A DNA stretch of 64,000 nucleotides, from NCBI RefSeq assembly GCF_033118175.1, contig NC_083693.1:54615981-54679980 (forward strand), read 5' to 3'. A program made the translations under genes and the position numbers. This DNA is from Dama dama. Taxonomy: Eukaryota; Chordata; Mammalia; Artiodactyla; Cervidae. Below, piece by piece: positions 1 to 11,190 of the stretch. The notes under the pieces were generated by a model that was not told where the DNA came from, ran no database searches, and saw nothing but the letters and a program-made list of their open reading frames with translations. How positions within the stretch are numbered: position 1 is the first letter of the stretch; each line of letters begins with the position of its first letter.

Positions 1-241
1 CTCAAGGTCATCACTCAGGGATCCAGGTTGTAGGCAGGCTTGTCTCTGATACTGCCCATCCCCACGCCAGAGGACAATTTCATACTGGGCCAAGAAGTGC
101 CACAGCTAATTTCAGCTCACAATTCATAAGACAGGACTAGACACGTGACCAGACCAGACCAAACCAGAAAGGGGAGGATGGACATTCCTAACATATTTCA
201 AGAAGTGTGGAAATATTTGGTGAACAACATTAATGACTATA

Positions 242-468
242 GGCTTCCCAGGTGGCACAGTGGTAAAGAATCTGCCTGCCAATGCAGGAGACATAAGAGA
301 CACAGGTTCAATCCCTGGGTCAAGAAAATCCCCCGGAGAAGGGCACGGCAACCCACTCCAGTATTCTTGCCTGTAAAATTCCACAAACAGAGGAGCCTGG
401 CAGGCTACAGTCTGTGGGGTTGCAAAGAGTCAGACACAACTGCTATTGAGCACAAACACACACACTAA
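242..468 (+). mobile_element. Bov-tA SINE
   Basis: This is a tRNA-derived ruminant SINE in sense orientation. It starts with the typical head GGCTTCCCAGGTGGC, continues through the GGTTCAATCCCTGGGT box-B-like part, and ends with the GGGGTTGCAAAGAGTCAGAC tail shared with BovB. It finishes in a short CA-rich tail. A frame of about 100 codons across it is a chance frame, not a gene. Confidence 0.93.
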
Positions 469-1154
469 TACTACAACAGACATTCTTTCCTCTAGGCTTT
501 GGGATAGAACTTCAACCTAAACATTACTCTTATTTCATTCAGGTCCAGTTCTACTCCATCAGGGGCAGGTCAATAATAGAGACCAATGGAACCCCAGTAG
601 AGTTGCCTGGAAGACTGTAGCTAAAAGCAACTCAGATCTTTACATGGCAGACAAAAACATTCAGTCACAAAGTTTATCATCAATTTGACTCCTACTTTTC
701 TCCTGGAATAAAAATGGGGATAAAATAGGTTAGAGAGGATGACTCTGGCCTGGATGTTAATTCACCAAATTGATTAACCAGAAACCTAGCTTTTCTGTGG
801 GAAGCAAACTCTGAAATTTTAACACAATGAACACATAAGACAAACAATGAGAATTTCCTCGTGGTTCATTATTTCATTGCCCTTACCCTTCTCATTTGCT
901 TATGTTTTTTTATCCTTTGCTTCTTCCCTTCTGGCTTACTTATCCTGGCTGCCCAGACTCCAGAGAATTTCTCTGTCTCCCAGATATACCAGCTAAAATT
1001 CTCATCCATGAAGCCAGAAGGAAAGTAGGCTACAGGAGATGAGGGTGGTTTATAGAGAGAGGCACCATGATCACTGACATGCGAGGGCAGTCAGCACCAA
1101 TAAAATACTCCAGATCCACTATCTGCCCATATAGCGGTGGCGGCATGTGCACTT
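469..1154. other. single-copy intergenic sequence
   Basis: No gene, RNA or recognisable repeat was seen. Base composition is ordinary and AT-rich. Confidence 0.5.
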
Positions 1155-1182
1155 GTAGTCATGTCCGACTCTTGCGACCCCA
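1155..1182 (-). mobile_element. short Bov-A/BovB 3' stub
   Basis: A very short antisense match to the shared BovB/Bov-A tail: GTCCGACTCTTGCGACCCC. Only the last few tens of bases of an element are present. Confidence 0.6.
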
Positions 1183-1369
1183 TAAGCACTTTAGCATAAA
1201 TTAGAAAAAGACACTTACTTCCTCCTTCAAAATAGATGTAGCTTCGTATTCAGGGTATAGAAAATTCTTGTGACTCTGCAATGGGAAAGAAAAGGTAATA
1301 ATAAGTCTATGAGTCGACAGTGTCCAAATAAGTCAGGATCCAGTTAACTACAGAGGGTTTTGAGTTCAT

Positions 1370-1490
1370 TCTCAGTGGTTACTTAATCACTTTGAGCCTC
1401 AGTTTTCTTGTGTATAAAATGGGAATATCTTGGTTTGGAAAACTGTTGTGATGATAAAATGAGATAATATATGTAAAATTTCTTATTCTC
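1370..1490 (+). mobile_element. MIR fragment
   Basis: It carries the diverged MIR core motif GAGCCTCAGTTTTCTTG followed by a TATAAAATGGGAATA-like segment and ATGAGATAATATATGTAAA, in the MIR order and in sense orientation. Confidence 0.75.
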
Positions 1491-1884
1491 ATATATCTTC
1501 AGGTACCATAGTTAGAATTCATTAAAAAGTTAATTTTCCTTTTCTTCCTTAGAGGAGAAACCCTAACGCAGCAGCAGCTGGGGCCTATTGTCTTCTGTTA
1601 AGAGATCCTTAAGAGGAAGAAGACACCATTTAAACGACCTCCAAATCAATTCCTCCAGGCACTCTAAACCCACTAAACCATTGTTGTTCAGGGTCATTCT
1701 TTCCTCTAGCCACTGGGAACCATGACTCAACAAAATGTATCCGAACTGAACTGAACTGGCTTGCTGGTGCCTGAAATATCTTTAGAGTCTAAGGTAGAAA
1801 AAGGTAGAGATAAAACTACTCAATATTGGACACAATGCAGACTAGTCTAATGACCTTGGGAAAGTCACTTAATCTTGTCACATA
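1491..1884. other. intergenic sequence with SINE-tail-like stub
   Basis: Mostly single copy. GAACTGAACTGAACTG near 1743-1758 resembles the tail of Bov-A2/BovB elements, but too little remains to classify it. Confidence 0.4.
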
Positions 1885-2427
1885 GAGTAAAACCCACTCT
1901 TTTTAGCACACAGGTCTATAATTTTTGCCAAAGCTACATATAGTCTTGTAACCACCACTAGAACCAAGATGCAGTACAGGTTCATCATCTCAAAAATTCC
2001 CCCATGCTGCTCTTTTCCAGTCAACCCTTGTCACTCCTAAGCCCCTGGCAACCAAGTATCTGTTTTCTATGCCTATAACTTTACCTTTTGCAGAATTCCA
2101 TATAAATGAAATGATATAATATATAGCCTTTTGAATGTGGCTTCATTTATTTAGCACAGGGTGTCTGAAATTCATCAGTTTTGTTGCATGTATCAGTAGT
2201 TCCTTTTTATTGTTGAGGAGTAATCCATTTATATGGATGTATCATAATTTGTTTATTCATTCACTAGATGAAGAGCATGTGAGTTGTTTTCAGTTTGGGG
2301 GCTTTTGTTTTTGTAATTAGGATTAAAGCTACTAAATGCATGCAAGTAGATTTTTTGTTTATGAACACTGGTGTTCATTTCTCTTAGGTAGATCTCTAGG
2401 CATGAGATTGCAAGCTGGGTCATACGA
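1885..2427 (-). mobile_element. old L1 (L1M-type) 3' end
   Basis: Antisense copy of the L1 ORF2 terminus and 3' UTR common to mammalian L1M families. Characteristic pieces in order are CCCCTGGCAACCAAGTATCT, ATAAATGAAATGATATAATA and TTTATTCATTCACTAGATGA. The BovB element at 2428 abuts its right edge, so that insertion may have cut it. The + frames here are shadows of L1. Confidence 0.85.
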
Positions 2428-3472
2428 TCAGTTCAGTTCAGTTGCTCAGTCGTGTCCAACTCTTTGCAACCCCATGGAGTGCAGCACGCCAGGCCCTGTC
2501 CATCACCAACTCCTGGAGTTTACCCAAACTCATGTCCATTGAGTCGGTGATGCCATTCAGCCATCTCATCCTCTGTCGTCCCCTCTCCTCCTGCCCCTAA
2601 TCCTTCCCAGCATCAGGGTCTTTTCCAATAAGTCAACTCTTCAAATGAGGTGGCCAAAGTATTGGAGTTTCAGCTTCAACTTCAGTCTTTCCAGTGAACA
2701 CCCAGGACTGATCTCCTTTAGGATGGACTGGGTGGATCTCCTTGCAGTCCAAGGAACTCTCAGGAGTCTTCCCCAACACCACAGTTCAAAAGCATCAATT
2801 CTTCAGTGCTCAGCTTTCTTCACAGTCCAACTCTCACATCCATACATGACCACTGCAAAAACCATAGCCTTGACTAGATGGACCTTTGTTGGCAAAGTAA
2901 TGTCTCTGCTTTTTAATATGCTATCTAGGTTGGTCATAACTTTCCTTCCAAGGAAAGTCTTTTAATTTCATGGCTGCAGTCACCATCTGCAGTGATTTTG
3001 GAGCCCCCCAAAATAAAGTCTGCCACTGTTTACACTGTTTCCCCATCTATTTCCCATGAAGTGATGGGACCATCACTTAGTTTTGATCTTAGCCATGATC
3101 TTAGTTTTCTGAATGTTGAGCTTTAAGCCAACTTTTTCACTCTCCTCTTTCACTTTCATCAAGAGGCTCTTTAGTTCCTCTTCACTCTCTGCCATAAGGG
3201 TGGTGTCATCTGCATATCTGATGTTATTGATATTTCTCCCAGCAATCTTGATTCCAGCTTGTGCTTCTTCCAGCCCAGCATTTCTCATGATATACTCTGC
3301 ATATAAGTTAAATAAGCAGGGTGACAATAGACAGCCTTGACATATTCCTTTTCCTATTTGGAACCAGTCTGTTGTTCCATGTCCAGTTCTAACTGTTGCT
3401 TCCTGACCTGCATATAGGTTTCTCAAGAGGCAGGTCAGGTGGTCTGGTATTCCCATCTCTTTCAGAATAAGT
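2428..3472 (-). mobile_element. BovB (RTE) LINE, 5'-truncated
   Basis: Antisense BovB retrotransposon of about 1.05 kb. The 3' end is on the left (TTCAGTTCAGTTGCTCAGTC). It runs through the BovB 3' region and part of the reverse transcriptase and is cut off near 3472, the usual 5' truncation of target-primed reverse transcription. BovB entered the ruminant lineage horizontally according to established work. No clear target-site duplication was found. Confidence 0.93.
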
Positions 3473-3489
3473 CCATTACTCAAATTCAA
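3073..3489 (-). pseudogene. BovB reverse transcriptase fragment
   Basis: This 138-codon frame lies inside the BovB element. It retains the RT palm-domain block with GKGICQGCLLSPCLFNLYAE followed by the catalytic YADD box (RYADDT), the order seen in RTE-type reverse transcriptases. It lacks the endonuclease domain, the RT fingers and most of the C-terminal part. The downstream BovB sequence (to 2428) is no longer in frame. It is a dead retrotransposon remnant, not a host gene. Confidence 0.88.
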
Positions 3490-3529
3490 TTATTAATAGC
3501 ATTTCAGAGTAAATTTCTTAGTCTTTTAT

Positions 3530-4050
3530 TCTTACAAATTACTTCACTTGATAGTACATATAATTTACAAAAAATTTTATATCTTTATCTTTTCAATTTA
3601 CATTAAATCATAGGCATTTCACAGTGTTATTTCATGCTATTAAAAACAATGACTATACAATATCCTGTTAAGTAAGTAAACATCTTTTTATTCATTCTTT
3701 TCTGGATATTATTTTACCATTCCCTTCAATTTTTTACTATTATAAAAAGTGCCGTAATAATCACATTCAGGCCTATAGATTTTGTTTTTTGTTTTTTATA
3801 ATTTTTCCCTTAGGATAGATTCTTAGGAGCAGGATTACTGACTTCAAAGGATTTTAATATTTTAGTGGATCCTAATGCGTATATATAGATTGCTTTCCAA
3901 AATACTGTATCAATTTATGTTTGCTCCCAACAAAGCATGTTTTATCACATCTTGGCAACTGCTAGATGTTATAATTTCAAAACTTTAATAATTAAAAACA
4001 ATGTAAATGGTACTTTGTTATTGTGTGTCTCTTTGATTATTAGTGAGGTT
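3530..4050 (-). mobile_element. ancient L1 3' end, diverged
   Basis: Antisense, strongly diverged L1 3' region. The readable landmarks are ATTCTTAGGAGCAGGATTAC and the stretch TTGCTCCCAACAAAGCATG followed by CATCTTGGCAACTGCT, both in the order seen in old antisense L1 3' ends. The exact subfamily cannot be assigned by eye. Confidence 0.6.
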
Positions 4051-4619
4051 GGATATCGTCAAGGGCAGCCTGTAAGGTGGTCTCCAGTGATCTCCGCCTT
4101 CTGATATTCTTTCCCTTGTATAACTCCTTCCCATGAGTGTTAGCTGGACTGAGTTACTTGGCCTAAGGGAGAGAATATGGCAGATATGATATAGTAGATA
4201 TCTACCATAGAACAGGCTGCTTTCGGTTCAGGAAAATTAGAATCAGCCCTTTTGTAACAAAAAATATATAAATTAAATATTATCAACTTTTCTTAGATAA
4301 AACTATTAATTTTTAAAAGTCTGACTGCAGAAGCTGCCTATCTTTGGTGGATTGTTCCCTCACCAAGTTGGAGAATTATTTCCTTGTATTCTAAGTAAAA
4401 CCTTAGAATAGACTGCCTAACTCATAATTCAGATTATTGGAGGACTGGTTTTGGCCATGCCTGACTACAATGCATTTGACAGACCACAAAATTTGTGGTT
4501 CAGGTTCAAGGATGGGCAAGAACAGTAATTTAGACTTGGTTCAAAGTTGCTACTACTTTCTCCTAAAGCAATCAATAAGCATACGAAATTTATGCCTGTG
4601 ATAGAGATGCAAGTAGATA
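4051..4619. other. intergenic sequence, possible ancient repeat at 4055-4250
   Basis: The first 200 bases (GGTGGTCTCCAGTGATC ... GAGAATATGGCAGATATGAT) resemble an old mammalian interspersed repeat that I cannot name. The remainder is AT-rich single-copy sequence with no gene. Confidence 0.35.
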
Positions 4620-5098
4620 GATGTTGTTTTCCATTGTCTCCTTTGAATCTCTGGGAGGCACACTAAAGCTTAATACCTCTTGTCAGCCTGCCCAGAGTCA
4701 GGTATTCCACCCAACTAGAGAAGTGTGGACTTTATATCTCGCCACTAGCACACTATGTTCTATCGCAAAGAGTGATAACTCAGCTACACCATCCATGCCT
4801 AATGTCTAGGTTCCAGGCCTTGAAGTTCTTTCTGTGCTGACACCAGGGAAAATCCCCTTAACAACCTTTGTTCTACTGTCCATCACCTCTGTTGAGCTAA
4901 TCTAGACCTAGGCCAAACCCATTTACCCTGTCCCACCCTAGTGGGGGACAACCCATTTATCCTGTCCCACCCTGTCTCCCCTAGCAGACAGTGAGCAGCT
5001 TAAAGGGACCATAAACCAAGTCTTTTTCTGGACTCTCTCTTAGGATATATGTACCTATTTAATGTATATGAGAGTGCTTTCTAATAAAAAAAAAAAAT
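4620..5098 (+). other. unclassified A-tailed block with internal direct repeat
   Basis: This segment ends in AATA followed by a run of A (to 5098), as a retroposed 3' end or polyadenylated LTR would. A 24-base unit (4916-4939) recurs with one substitution at 4950-4973; its core is CCTGTCCCACCCT. A short + frame (4621-4809) has no recognisable domain. I could not assign a family; an old LTR is possible. Confidence 0.35.
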
Positions 5099-6114
5099 TC
5101 AGCAAGCATGTATTGCTGTTATTACTAGACATAGTTATTTTAATTTATCCTAGTTCTGATACTGATTTGGATAAATCTCTTTTTTTGTACCTCAGCCTAG
5201 ATTTTCATAAATATTACACATAATTCTTAATCATTTGGGAAAATAAACTGAAACCAGTTTATGAACATACTTATTTTGAATTTCCTGTACATGAGGGTTT
5301 ACTGCAGTTGTCTCCTTTGTAACCCAGTCCAATGGCACAGATTTTAATGGCCTCATCACATCCTAGATTCAGCATAGTTAAGTGTCACTGAGTTTATTTT
5401 TGCAGCCACAAACCCTGCTAGTTTGAATGACAGTCTTTCCTCAAATCATATCCCTAAGTTCAGAAGCTCATTTCATTCACTCATCTTTTTATTTTTTGTA
5501 ACATTATTTAAATTTAACAAATTGCTGCATGTGATTTATTTTGAATTTAATTACAGAGCCAAACTGCCACATATAATTATGGATGTAAGCTGCAGTCAAT
5601 TCTTTACCCTGATGGCTTGAGAAAGGCTGAAAAGTGTAGCACAGTCTTTCTACATAATCTCCTATGAGCCTTCTCTGCTTGCCATTGAATCAGTGCTGAC
5701 AAATAAAGTATCAGAATAGCAACTAATAAGAGGTCATGCTTTTGTGCCGAGCCCACCCCTTGCTCCTCATTCATGATGATGCTAATGGGATGCTATTTAA
5801 CAGAGCTCAGGAAAATTTATAAAATCGGACTGCTTGGGAAGAACCTTTGATCCAACATGGACAAATCGCAGCACTCCAGGGGTTAGTTTAAACTAAATTG
5901 TAATATGACATACTTCCCTTTGTTATGGATTAAAGCTCTAATGTGCATTTTTATACTCTGGGGGAAGAGACTTGGCAATTTGAAATAGCACAGGCAAATA
6001 TGAAGAAAACAAATACCTCATTGATGATAATACTAGTTTCAATTGTATACAACTAGTGAATTCCAAAATGGGTAAATATTAATAATTTTCTGGGGTTCTT
6101 TACTCAATGAGGTT
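5099..6114. other. single-copy intergenic sequence
   Basis: No gene or young repeat seen. The part at 5690-5880 is balanced in composition and carries CTTTGATCC (TCF/LEF-like) and a CATGATGATGCTAATGGG stretch, so it is a weak candidate for conserved non-coding DNA. Confidence 0.4.
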
Positions 6115-6125
6115 TCTGATATCTT

Positions 6126-6366
6126 CTTTTTTTAAATTTGTTTATTTAAATTATTGACCATGCTGGGTCTTGGTTGCTACATGCAGACTTTCTCTAGTTG
6201 GGGTAAACAGGGGCTACTCTTTTATTGTGGAACACGGGCTCTAGGGTGCCTGGACTTAGTTGCCCTGTGGCATGTGGGATCTCAGTTCCCAAAACAGGGA
6301 TTGAATCTGTGTCCTGTTCATTAGCAGGTGGATTCTTAACCACTGGACCATCAGGGAAGTCCCAGG
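6126..6366 (-). mobile_element. CHR-type tRNA SINE
   Basis: Antisense cetartiodactyl CHR SINE. The T-rich tail is on the left, then CTGGGTCTTGGTTGCTAC and GGGCTACTC, ending at CCATCAGGGAAGTCCC, the reverse of the tRNA-like head. It is flanked by an 11-bp target-site duplication TCTGATATCTT (6115-6125 and 6367-6377). Confidence 0.88.
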
Positions 6367-6394
6367 TCTGATATCTTTTTAACACTACATATAT

Positions 6395-6560
6395 AGAGAT
6401 TAGTTTACAGCTGTGAAAACTTGGGCAGGTTATTTAAATTCTCTGAGCCTTAGTTTCTCTATTTCCAATTTAGAAATAGAATTGTGTGGATTAACTGAAT
6501 GTGTGTAAAGCACTCAGCACAGTGCCTGGTGCATAGTGATGGCCAATAACGGCAGCTGTC
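6395..6560 (+). mobile_element. MIR fragment
   Basis: Sense MIR: CTCTGAGCCTTAGTTTCTC, then GTGTAAAGCACTCAGCACAG and TGCCTGGTGCATAGTGATGG, the standard MIR 3' part order. Confidence 0.88.
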
Positions 6561-6739
6561 ATTATTCTTTATATTTGGCCTTTCTCTACTGCTTTTCTTT
6601 CAATTTCTGCAGCCAGACAAATAATATATGTTTAGGGATTGCTTATGTAGCCAAAATTTGGTATTGGTAGCAACTTTGTCTCAATGGCTGTGAACCCTGG
6701 GGAGCTTGGATCTGCTGACCCTAGGATTCCCCCTCAGCA

Positions 6740-7092
6740 GCTGTCTTAGTTCAGGGTTCTATAACCAACACACCATAGACTGGGTGGCTTAAATAATTGC
6801 TTCTCAGCCTCAGTTCTGGAGACTGTAGTATCCAACATCAAAGTGCTGACAGACTTTGTGTCTGGAGAGGTCTGCTTCTTGGTCTGCAGATGGCCATCTT
6901 CTTAGCAAAATCTCACATGGCAGAGAGAGAGGAAGTAGGTTCTCTGGTTACTCATAAGGGCACTAATCCTATTCATGAGGGCTCCACCCTCATGACCTAC
7001 TTACCTCCCAAAGGCCCCACCTCTGAATACCATTAGGGATTAGGGTTCAACATATGAATTTGGTGAGGCCATATTCAGTGCATAAGCAGCAG
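6740..7092. mobile_element. ancient mammalian repeat
   Basis: Carries CCATAGACTGGGTGGCTTAA, CTCAGTTCTGGAGACTG, CATGAGGGCTCCACCCTCAT, CCTCCCAAAGGCCCCACCTC and TTCAACATATGAATTTGG in the order of a common old mammalian interspersed family. I recognise the pattern but not the family name with certainty. The 79-codon + frame across it is not a gene. Confidence 0.65.
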
Positions 7093-7401
7093 CCCTATTT
7101 TCAGATAGCTCCTTCTCTAACCTTGCCTGGATACTTTTACACAAAACAAGCAGAACTTTCCTAAGAGCTTAAATAAACCTACAATACATATAGGCATATT
7201 TAAAATTTATTAGGCAAATTTGCTAATTTAGGTGAACTAGGGAAGATTTCATAAAACAAATCAAAGTTTTATACTTTAGTAATTGTCTGCTCTGATGTTT
7301 TCTATACTTTTTATGCATTTCTTTTAAAAGAAAATTTAAGATGTTCCTGGTTCTAATAACAGGATGAGTTTTAGAAGGCTACTCTAGAAGGAATAAAAAT
7401 A

Positions 7402-7480
7402 TTGGATTGGCCAAAAGCTCATTCAATGTTTTCCATAAGACCTTATGGAAAAATCCAAGTGAACTTTTTGACCAACCCAA
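7402..7480. mobile_element. mariner-derived MITE
   Basis: This 79-bp near-palindrome is flanked by TA on both sides (7400-7401 and 7481-7482), the target of Tc1/mariner transposons. The left end TTGGATTGGCC pairs with the right end GACCAACCCAA. The inner arms also pair (TTTTCCATAAG with CTTATGGAAAAA). It is a non-autonomous element without coding capacity. A second copy is at 62046. Confidence 0.85.
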
Positions 7481-7567
7481 TAGAAAATGACAAAAGGAGA
7501 TGTGAAAAACAGAGAAAACTGGAATTAGATGCATATGTTCAACAGAGGTTCATATCCACTGACTTTA

Positions 7568-7925
7568 TTTTTAAACAACTTAATTGAGATATAATTTCCA
7601 TACCATAAATTTCCCTCTGTAAATTATAATTCAATAATTTTAACTTTAGAATATTTACAGAGTTGTGCAGCCATCACAGCAATGCAGTTTAGAACATTTC
7701 ATCAGCTCAAAAAGAAACCTCCTATCCATTAGTATTAATAGTAACACCCCACTCCTCCACTCATCACTAGTCAATCATTAATCTACTTTCTGTCTCTACA
7801 GGTTAGTCTGTTCTGGACATTTCATATGAATTGAATCATATGATATGTTATCTTTTGTGTCTAGCTTCTTTCAGTTAGCACAATGTTTTTGCGCTTTGTC
7901 CATATTGGATCATGTATCACAGAAT
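7568..7925 (-). mobile_element. old L1 (L1M-type) 3' end
   Basis: Antisense L1 3' UTR with ACAGAGTTGTGCAGCCATCA, ATCTACTTTCTGTCTCTACA and TTCTGGACATTTCATATGAA in the expected order. Confidence 0.88.
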
Positions 7926-8034
7926 TTTTAAAAAGAGCATTTTATAATTTTATTTCATTTTCAGGTGAAATTTCTCATTTTAGTCTCTGTTGAGAATCAT
8001 AAAACATGCGATATAGTTATTATAAGAGAATAAC

Positions 8035-8555
8035 TTATCAAAACGGAATACTAGTCATAAAAAGGAACACGTTTGAGTCAATGCTAATGAGGTGGGTGAA
8101 CCTAGAGCCTATTATACAGAGTGAATTAAGGCAGAAAGAGAAAAACAAATACCATATTTTAACACATACATATGAAATCTAGTAAGGTGGTACTGATGAA
8201 CCCATTTGCAGCACAGCAATGGAGATGCAGACATAGAGAATAGACTTAGGGACACGGAGCAGGGGGACAGGAAGGAGAGGGTGGGACAAACGGAAACAGC
8301 AGCATGAAAACATATATACTACCATATGTAAAGTAGATAGCCAGTGGAAATTTGCTATATGACGCAGGAAACTCAAACCAGGGCTCTGTGGCAACCTAGA
8401 GGGGTGAGATGGGGTGGGAGGTGGAAGGGAGGTCCAAGAGGGAGGGGACATACGTATACCTACGGCTGATTCATGTTGATGTATGGCAGAAACCAACACA
8501 ATATTTTTAAGCAATTATCCTCCAATTAAAAATAAATACATTTTAAAAATAATAA
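8035..8555 (+). mobile_element. young bovine-type L1 3' end
   Basis: Sense 3' end of an artiodactyl L1: the tail of ORF2 (AATGAGGTGGGTGAACCTAG, ATTATACAGAGTGAATTAAG), the 3' UTR with CAACCTAGAGGGGTGAGATG and ACCAACACAATA, and an A-rich end after CCTCCAATTAAAAATAAATA. It is 5'-truncated. Confidence 0.88.
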
Positions 8556-8930
8556 TTCATAAAACCTGCAGGCTAGTGCATTTCAAGCAAGCCCTAGTGA
8601 CTTGTATAAAAAAGAGAAATAGTTTCAGACAGTAGACTTGACCATTAAAGGGCAAACAGGGTTGTTTGGTACTAACGTTAGTTGAGAAAAAAATACCTTA
8701 GACAGGGGAATTAGAAAAGGTAGAGGACAGAGAATCTTTCATTGGACAGCGAAACATAGCTTTAGGAAACGAAGTCCTCCTTACAGGTGAAATCAGTGCT
8801 GAAAGTTTCTAAGGACTCTTGAAAGAAATGTGATAAATCAATAACTACTATAAGACACAGCTACAATCTACCCAAGGAAAAACGATGGGCAAATCTGTCA
8901 AGGAGACAACCTCATGTCCCTTTAAAAAAA
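8556..8930. other. single-copy intergenic sequence
   Basis: Nothing recognisable was seen. Confidence 0.45.
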
Positions 8931-9690
8931 TACTGGACTTTATCTTTTAGAGCAGTTTTAGATTCACAGCAAAATTGAGGGGAAGATCTAAAGATTTCCC
9001 ATACATACTCTATCTCCACACTTAGTGCTCAGCCTTCCCCATTATCAATATTCCCCAAATGAGGGGTACATTTATTATAGCCGATAAACCTACACTGACA
9101 CATCATTGTCACCTAGAGTCCATAGTTTATATTGGTTCGCACTTGGTGCATACACAATCTATATGTTTGAACAAATTTATTACGATATGTATCTACCATT
9201 ATACTATCATACACAGCAGTTTCATTGCCCCAAAATTCATCTGTATTCTGCCTATTCATCCTTACTTCCCCTCCCCAACATCTGGCAACCTCTAACCTTT
9301 TTGCTATCTCCATAGTTTCACCTCTTCCAGAATGTCATATAGTTGGAATCAAATAGTATATAGCCTTTTCAGATTGGTTTCTTTCACTTTGTAATATGCA
9401 TTTAAGTGTTCTCCATATCTTTTCATGCCTTGATAGCTCATTTCTTTTTAGTGCTGAATAATATTCCATTGTTCAGATGTACCACAGTTTATTTATCCAC
9501 TCACCTACCAAAGGACATCTTGATTGTTTTTGAGTTTTGACAATTATGAATAAAGCTGCTATAACCATCATAAAAACATGCACGTGTTTGTGTGAACATA
9601 AGTTTTAAACTCCTTTGGTTAAACACCAAGGAGCTTGAAAATGCTGGATCAGATGGTAAAACTATTTAGTTTTGTAATGTTTTATTTATT
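8931..9690 (-). mobile_element. old L1 (L1M-type) 3' end
   Basis: Antisense L1 3' UTR and ORF2 terminus: TTTTAGATTCACAGCAAAAT, CACATCATTGTCACCTAGAG, CAACATCTGGCAACC, then TGCTGAATAATATTCCATTG and TTTATTTATCCACTCACCTA. The frames at 9059-9315 are chance frames within it. A young L1 is inserted at its right edge. Confidence 0.87.
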
Positions 9691-10740
9691 TATTTTTTAT
9701 ATATAAAACTCCTAGAGGAAAACATAGGCAAAACACTCTCCGACATAAACCACAGCAGGATCCTCTATGACCCACCTCCCAGAATATTGGAAATAAAAGC
9801 AAAAATAAACAAATGTGACCTAATGAAAATTAAAAGCTTCTGCACAACAAAGGAAACTATAAGCAAGGTGAAAAGACAGCCTTCAGAATGGGAAAAAATA
9901 AAAGCAAATGAAGCAATGGACAAAGAATTAATCTCAAAAATATACAAGCAACTCCTGCAGCTCAATTCCAGAAAAATAAAAGACCCAATTAAAAAGTGGG
10001 CCAAAGAACTAAACAGACATTTCTCCAAAGAGGACATACAGATGGCTAACAAACATATGAAAAGATGCTCAACATCACTCATTATCAGAGAAACGCAAAT
10101 CAAAACCACAATGAGATACCATGACATGCCAGTCAGAATGGCTGCTATCCGAAAGTCTACAAGCAATAAATGCTGGAGAGGGTGTGGAGAAAAGGGAACC
10201 CTCTTACACTGTTGGTGGGAATGCAAACTAGTACAGCCACTATGGAGAACAGTGTGGAGATTCCTTAAAAAACTGGAAATAGAACTGCCATACGACCCAG
10301 CAATCCCATTGCTGGGCATACACACTGAGGAAACCAGAATTGAAAGAGACATGTGTACCCCAGTGTTCATCGCAGCACTGTTTATAATAGCCAGGACATG
10401 GAAGCAACCTAGATGTCCATCAGCAGACGAATGGATAAGAAAGCTGTGGTACACAATGGAATATTACTCAGCCATTAAAAAGAATACATTTGAATCAGTT
10501 CTAATGAGGTGGATGAAACTGGAGCCTATTATACAGAGTGAAGTAAGCCAGAAAGAAAAACACTAATACAGTATACTAACGCATATATATGGAATTTAGA
10601 AAGATGGCAATGATAACCCTGTATGCAAGACAGCAAAAGAGACACAGATGTATAGAACAGTCTTTTGGACTCTGTGGGAGAGGGCGAGGGCGGGATGATA
10701 TGGGAGAATGGCACTGAAACACGTAAATTATCATATGTGA
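9691..10740 (+). mobile_element. young bovine-type L1, 5'-truncated
   Basis: Sense L1 of about 1.05 kb carrying the last part of ORF2 and the start of the 3' UTR. Little decay is visible, so the insertion is comparatively recent. A - strand frame of 229 codons across it is antisense shadow. Flanking T/A-rich sequence makes the target-site duplication uncertain. Confidence 0.92.
9787..10566 (+). pseudogene. L1 ORF2 C-terminal fragment
   Basis: The C-terminal 259 codons of an L1 ORF2 protein are still open. Only the region after the reverse transcriptase remains. It ends in the cysteine-rich C-terminal segment (NKCWRGCGEKGTLLHCWWEC) and the L1 terminus WYTMEYYSAIKKN ... SEVSQKEKH. The endonuclease and RT catalytic domains are absent because the element is 5'-truncated, so the fragment has no retrotransposition activity. 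Its first Met is an internal residue, not a true start. This is a retrotransposon remnant, not a host gene. Confidence 0.93.
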
Positions 10741-11178
10741 TGTTTTATATTTAGTACCTTCCTGCTTTTTTTCCAGCATTTTTGCACTAGGCCCTGCAAA
10801 TGACACAGCTACCCTGCCAAGAACTCATTGAAGAGGCAAGGAGCTGGGTTGGTGGCTAGGAGTCATGTCTTGATTGAGAGGGAACAGAATAGCCAAATGA
10901 AGGTCAAGCTTGGAGGTCATGATGCCTAAATGATGGATGTAGGAAGCAAATCTTGTGGGATATGAGCTGATGTGTGGACACAAATTTACAGGAGGGATAA
11001 TATTGCCGGGAACCTAGCATCATATGGGTGGAGAGTTCTTTCTTTACTTTGAGGGTATGTTTTACTTCATTTTCCTTTTTACAACTAAAAGATAAAAAAG
11101 TTAACAAAGGTACGCAGGGATAAATTATTCCCATTTTACAAATAAGGAAGTTGATAGTCAGAGTTAAGTATGTATTTC
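10741..11178. other. single-copy intergenic sequence
   Basis: No gene or repeat recognised. Confidence 0.45.
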
Positions 11179-11190
11179 ATAGCAGGGGTT

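Noticed and set aside
242..330. tRNA-like sequences within SINEs as tRNA genes
   Set aside because: The SINE heads derive from tRNA but lack a foldable cloverleaf with intact arms; they are repeats.
145..468. 107-codon + frame
   Set aside because: Its second half is the Bov-tA SINE translated; identical peptides appear at other SINE copies.
1743..1758. GAACTGAACTGAACTG as a SINE
   Set aside because: Matches only the simple tail of Bov-A2/BovB; too short to call an element.
9765..10454. 229-codon - frame
   Set aside because: Antisense shadow of the young L1 ORF2 fragment.
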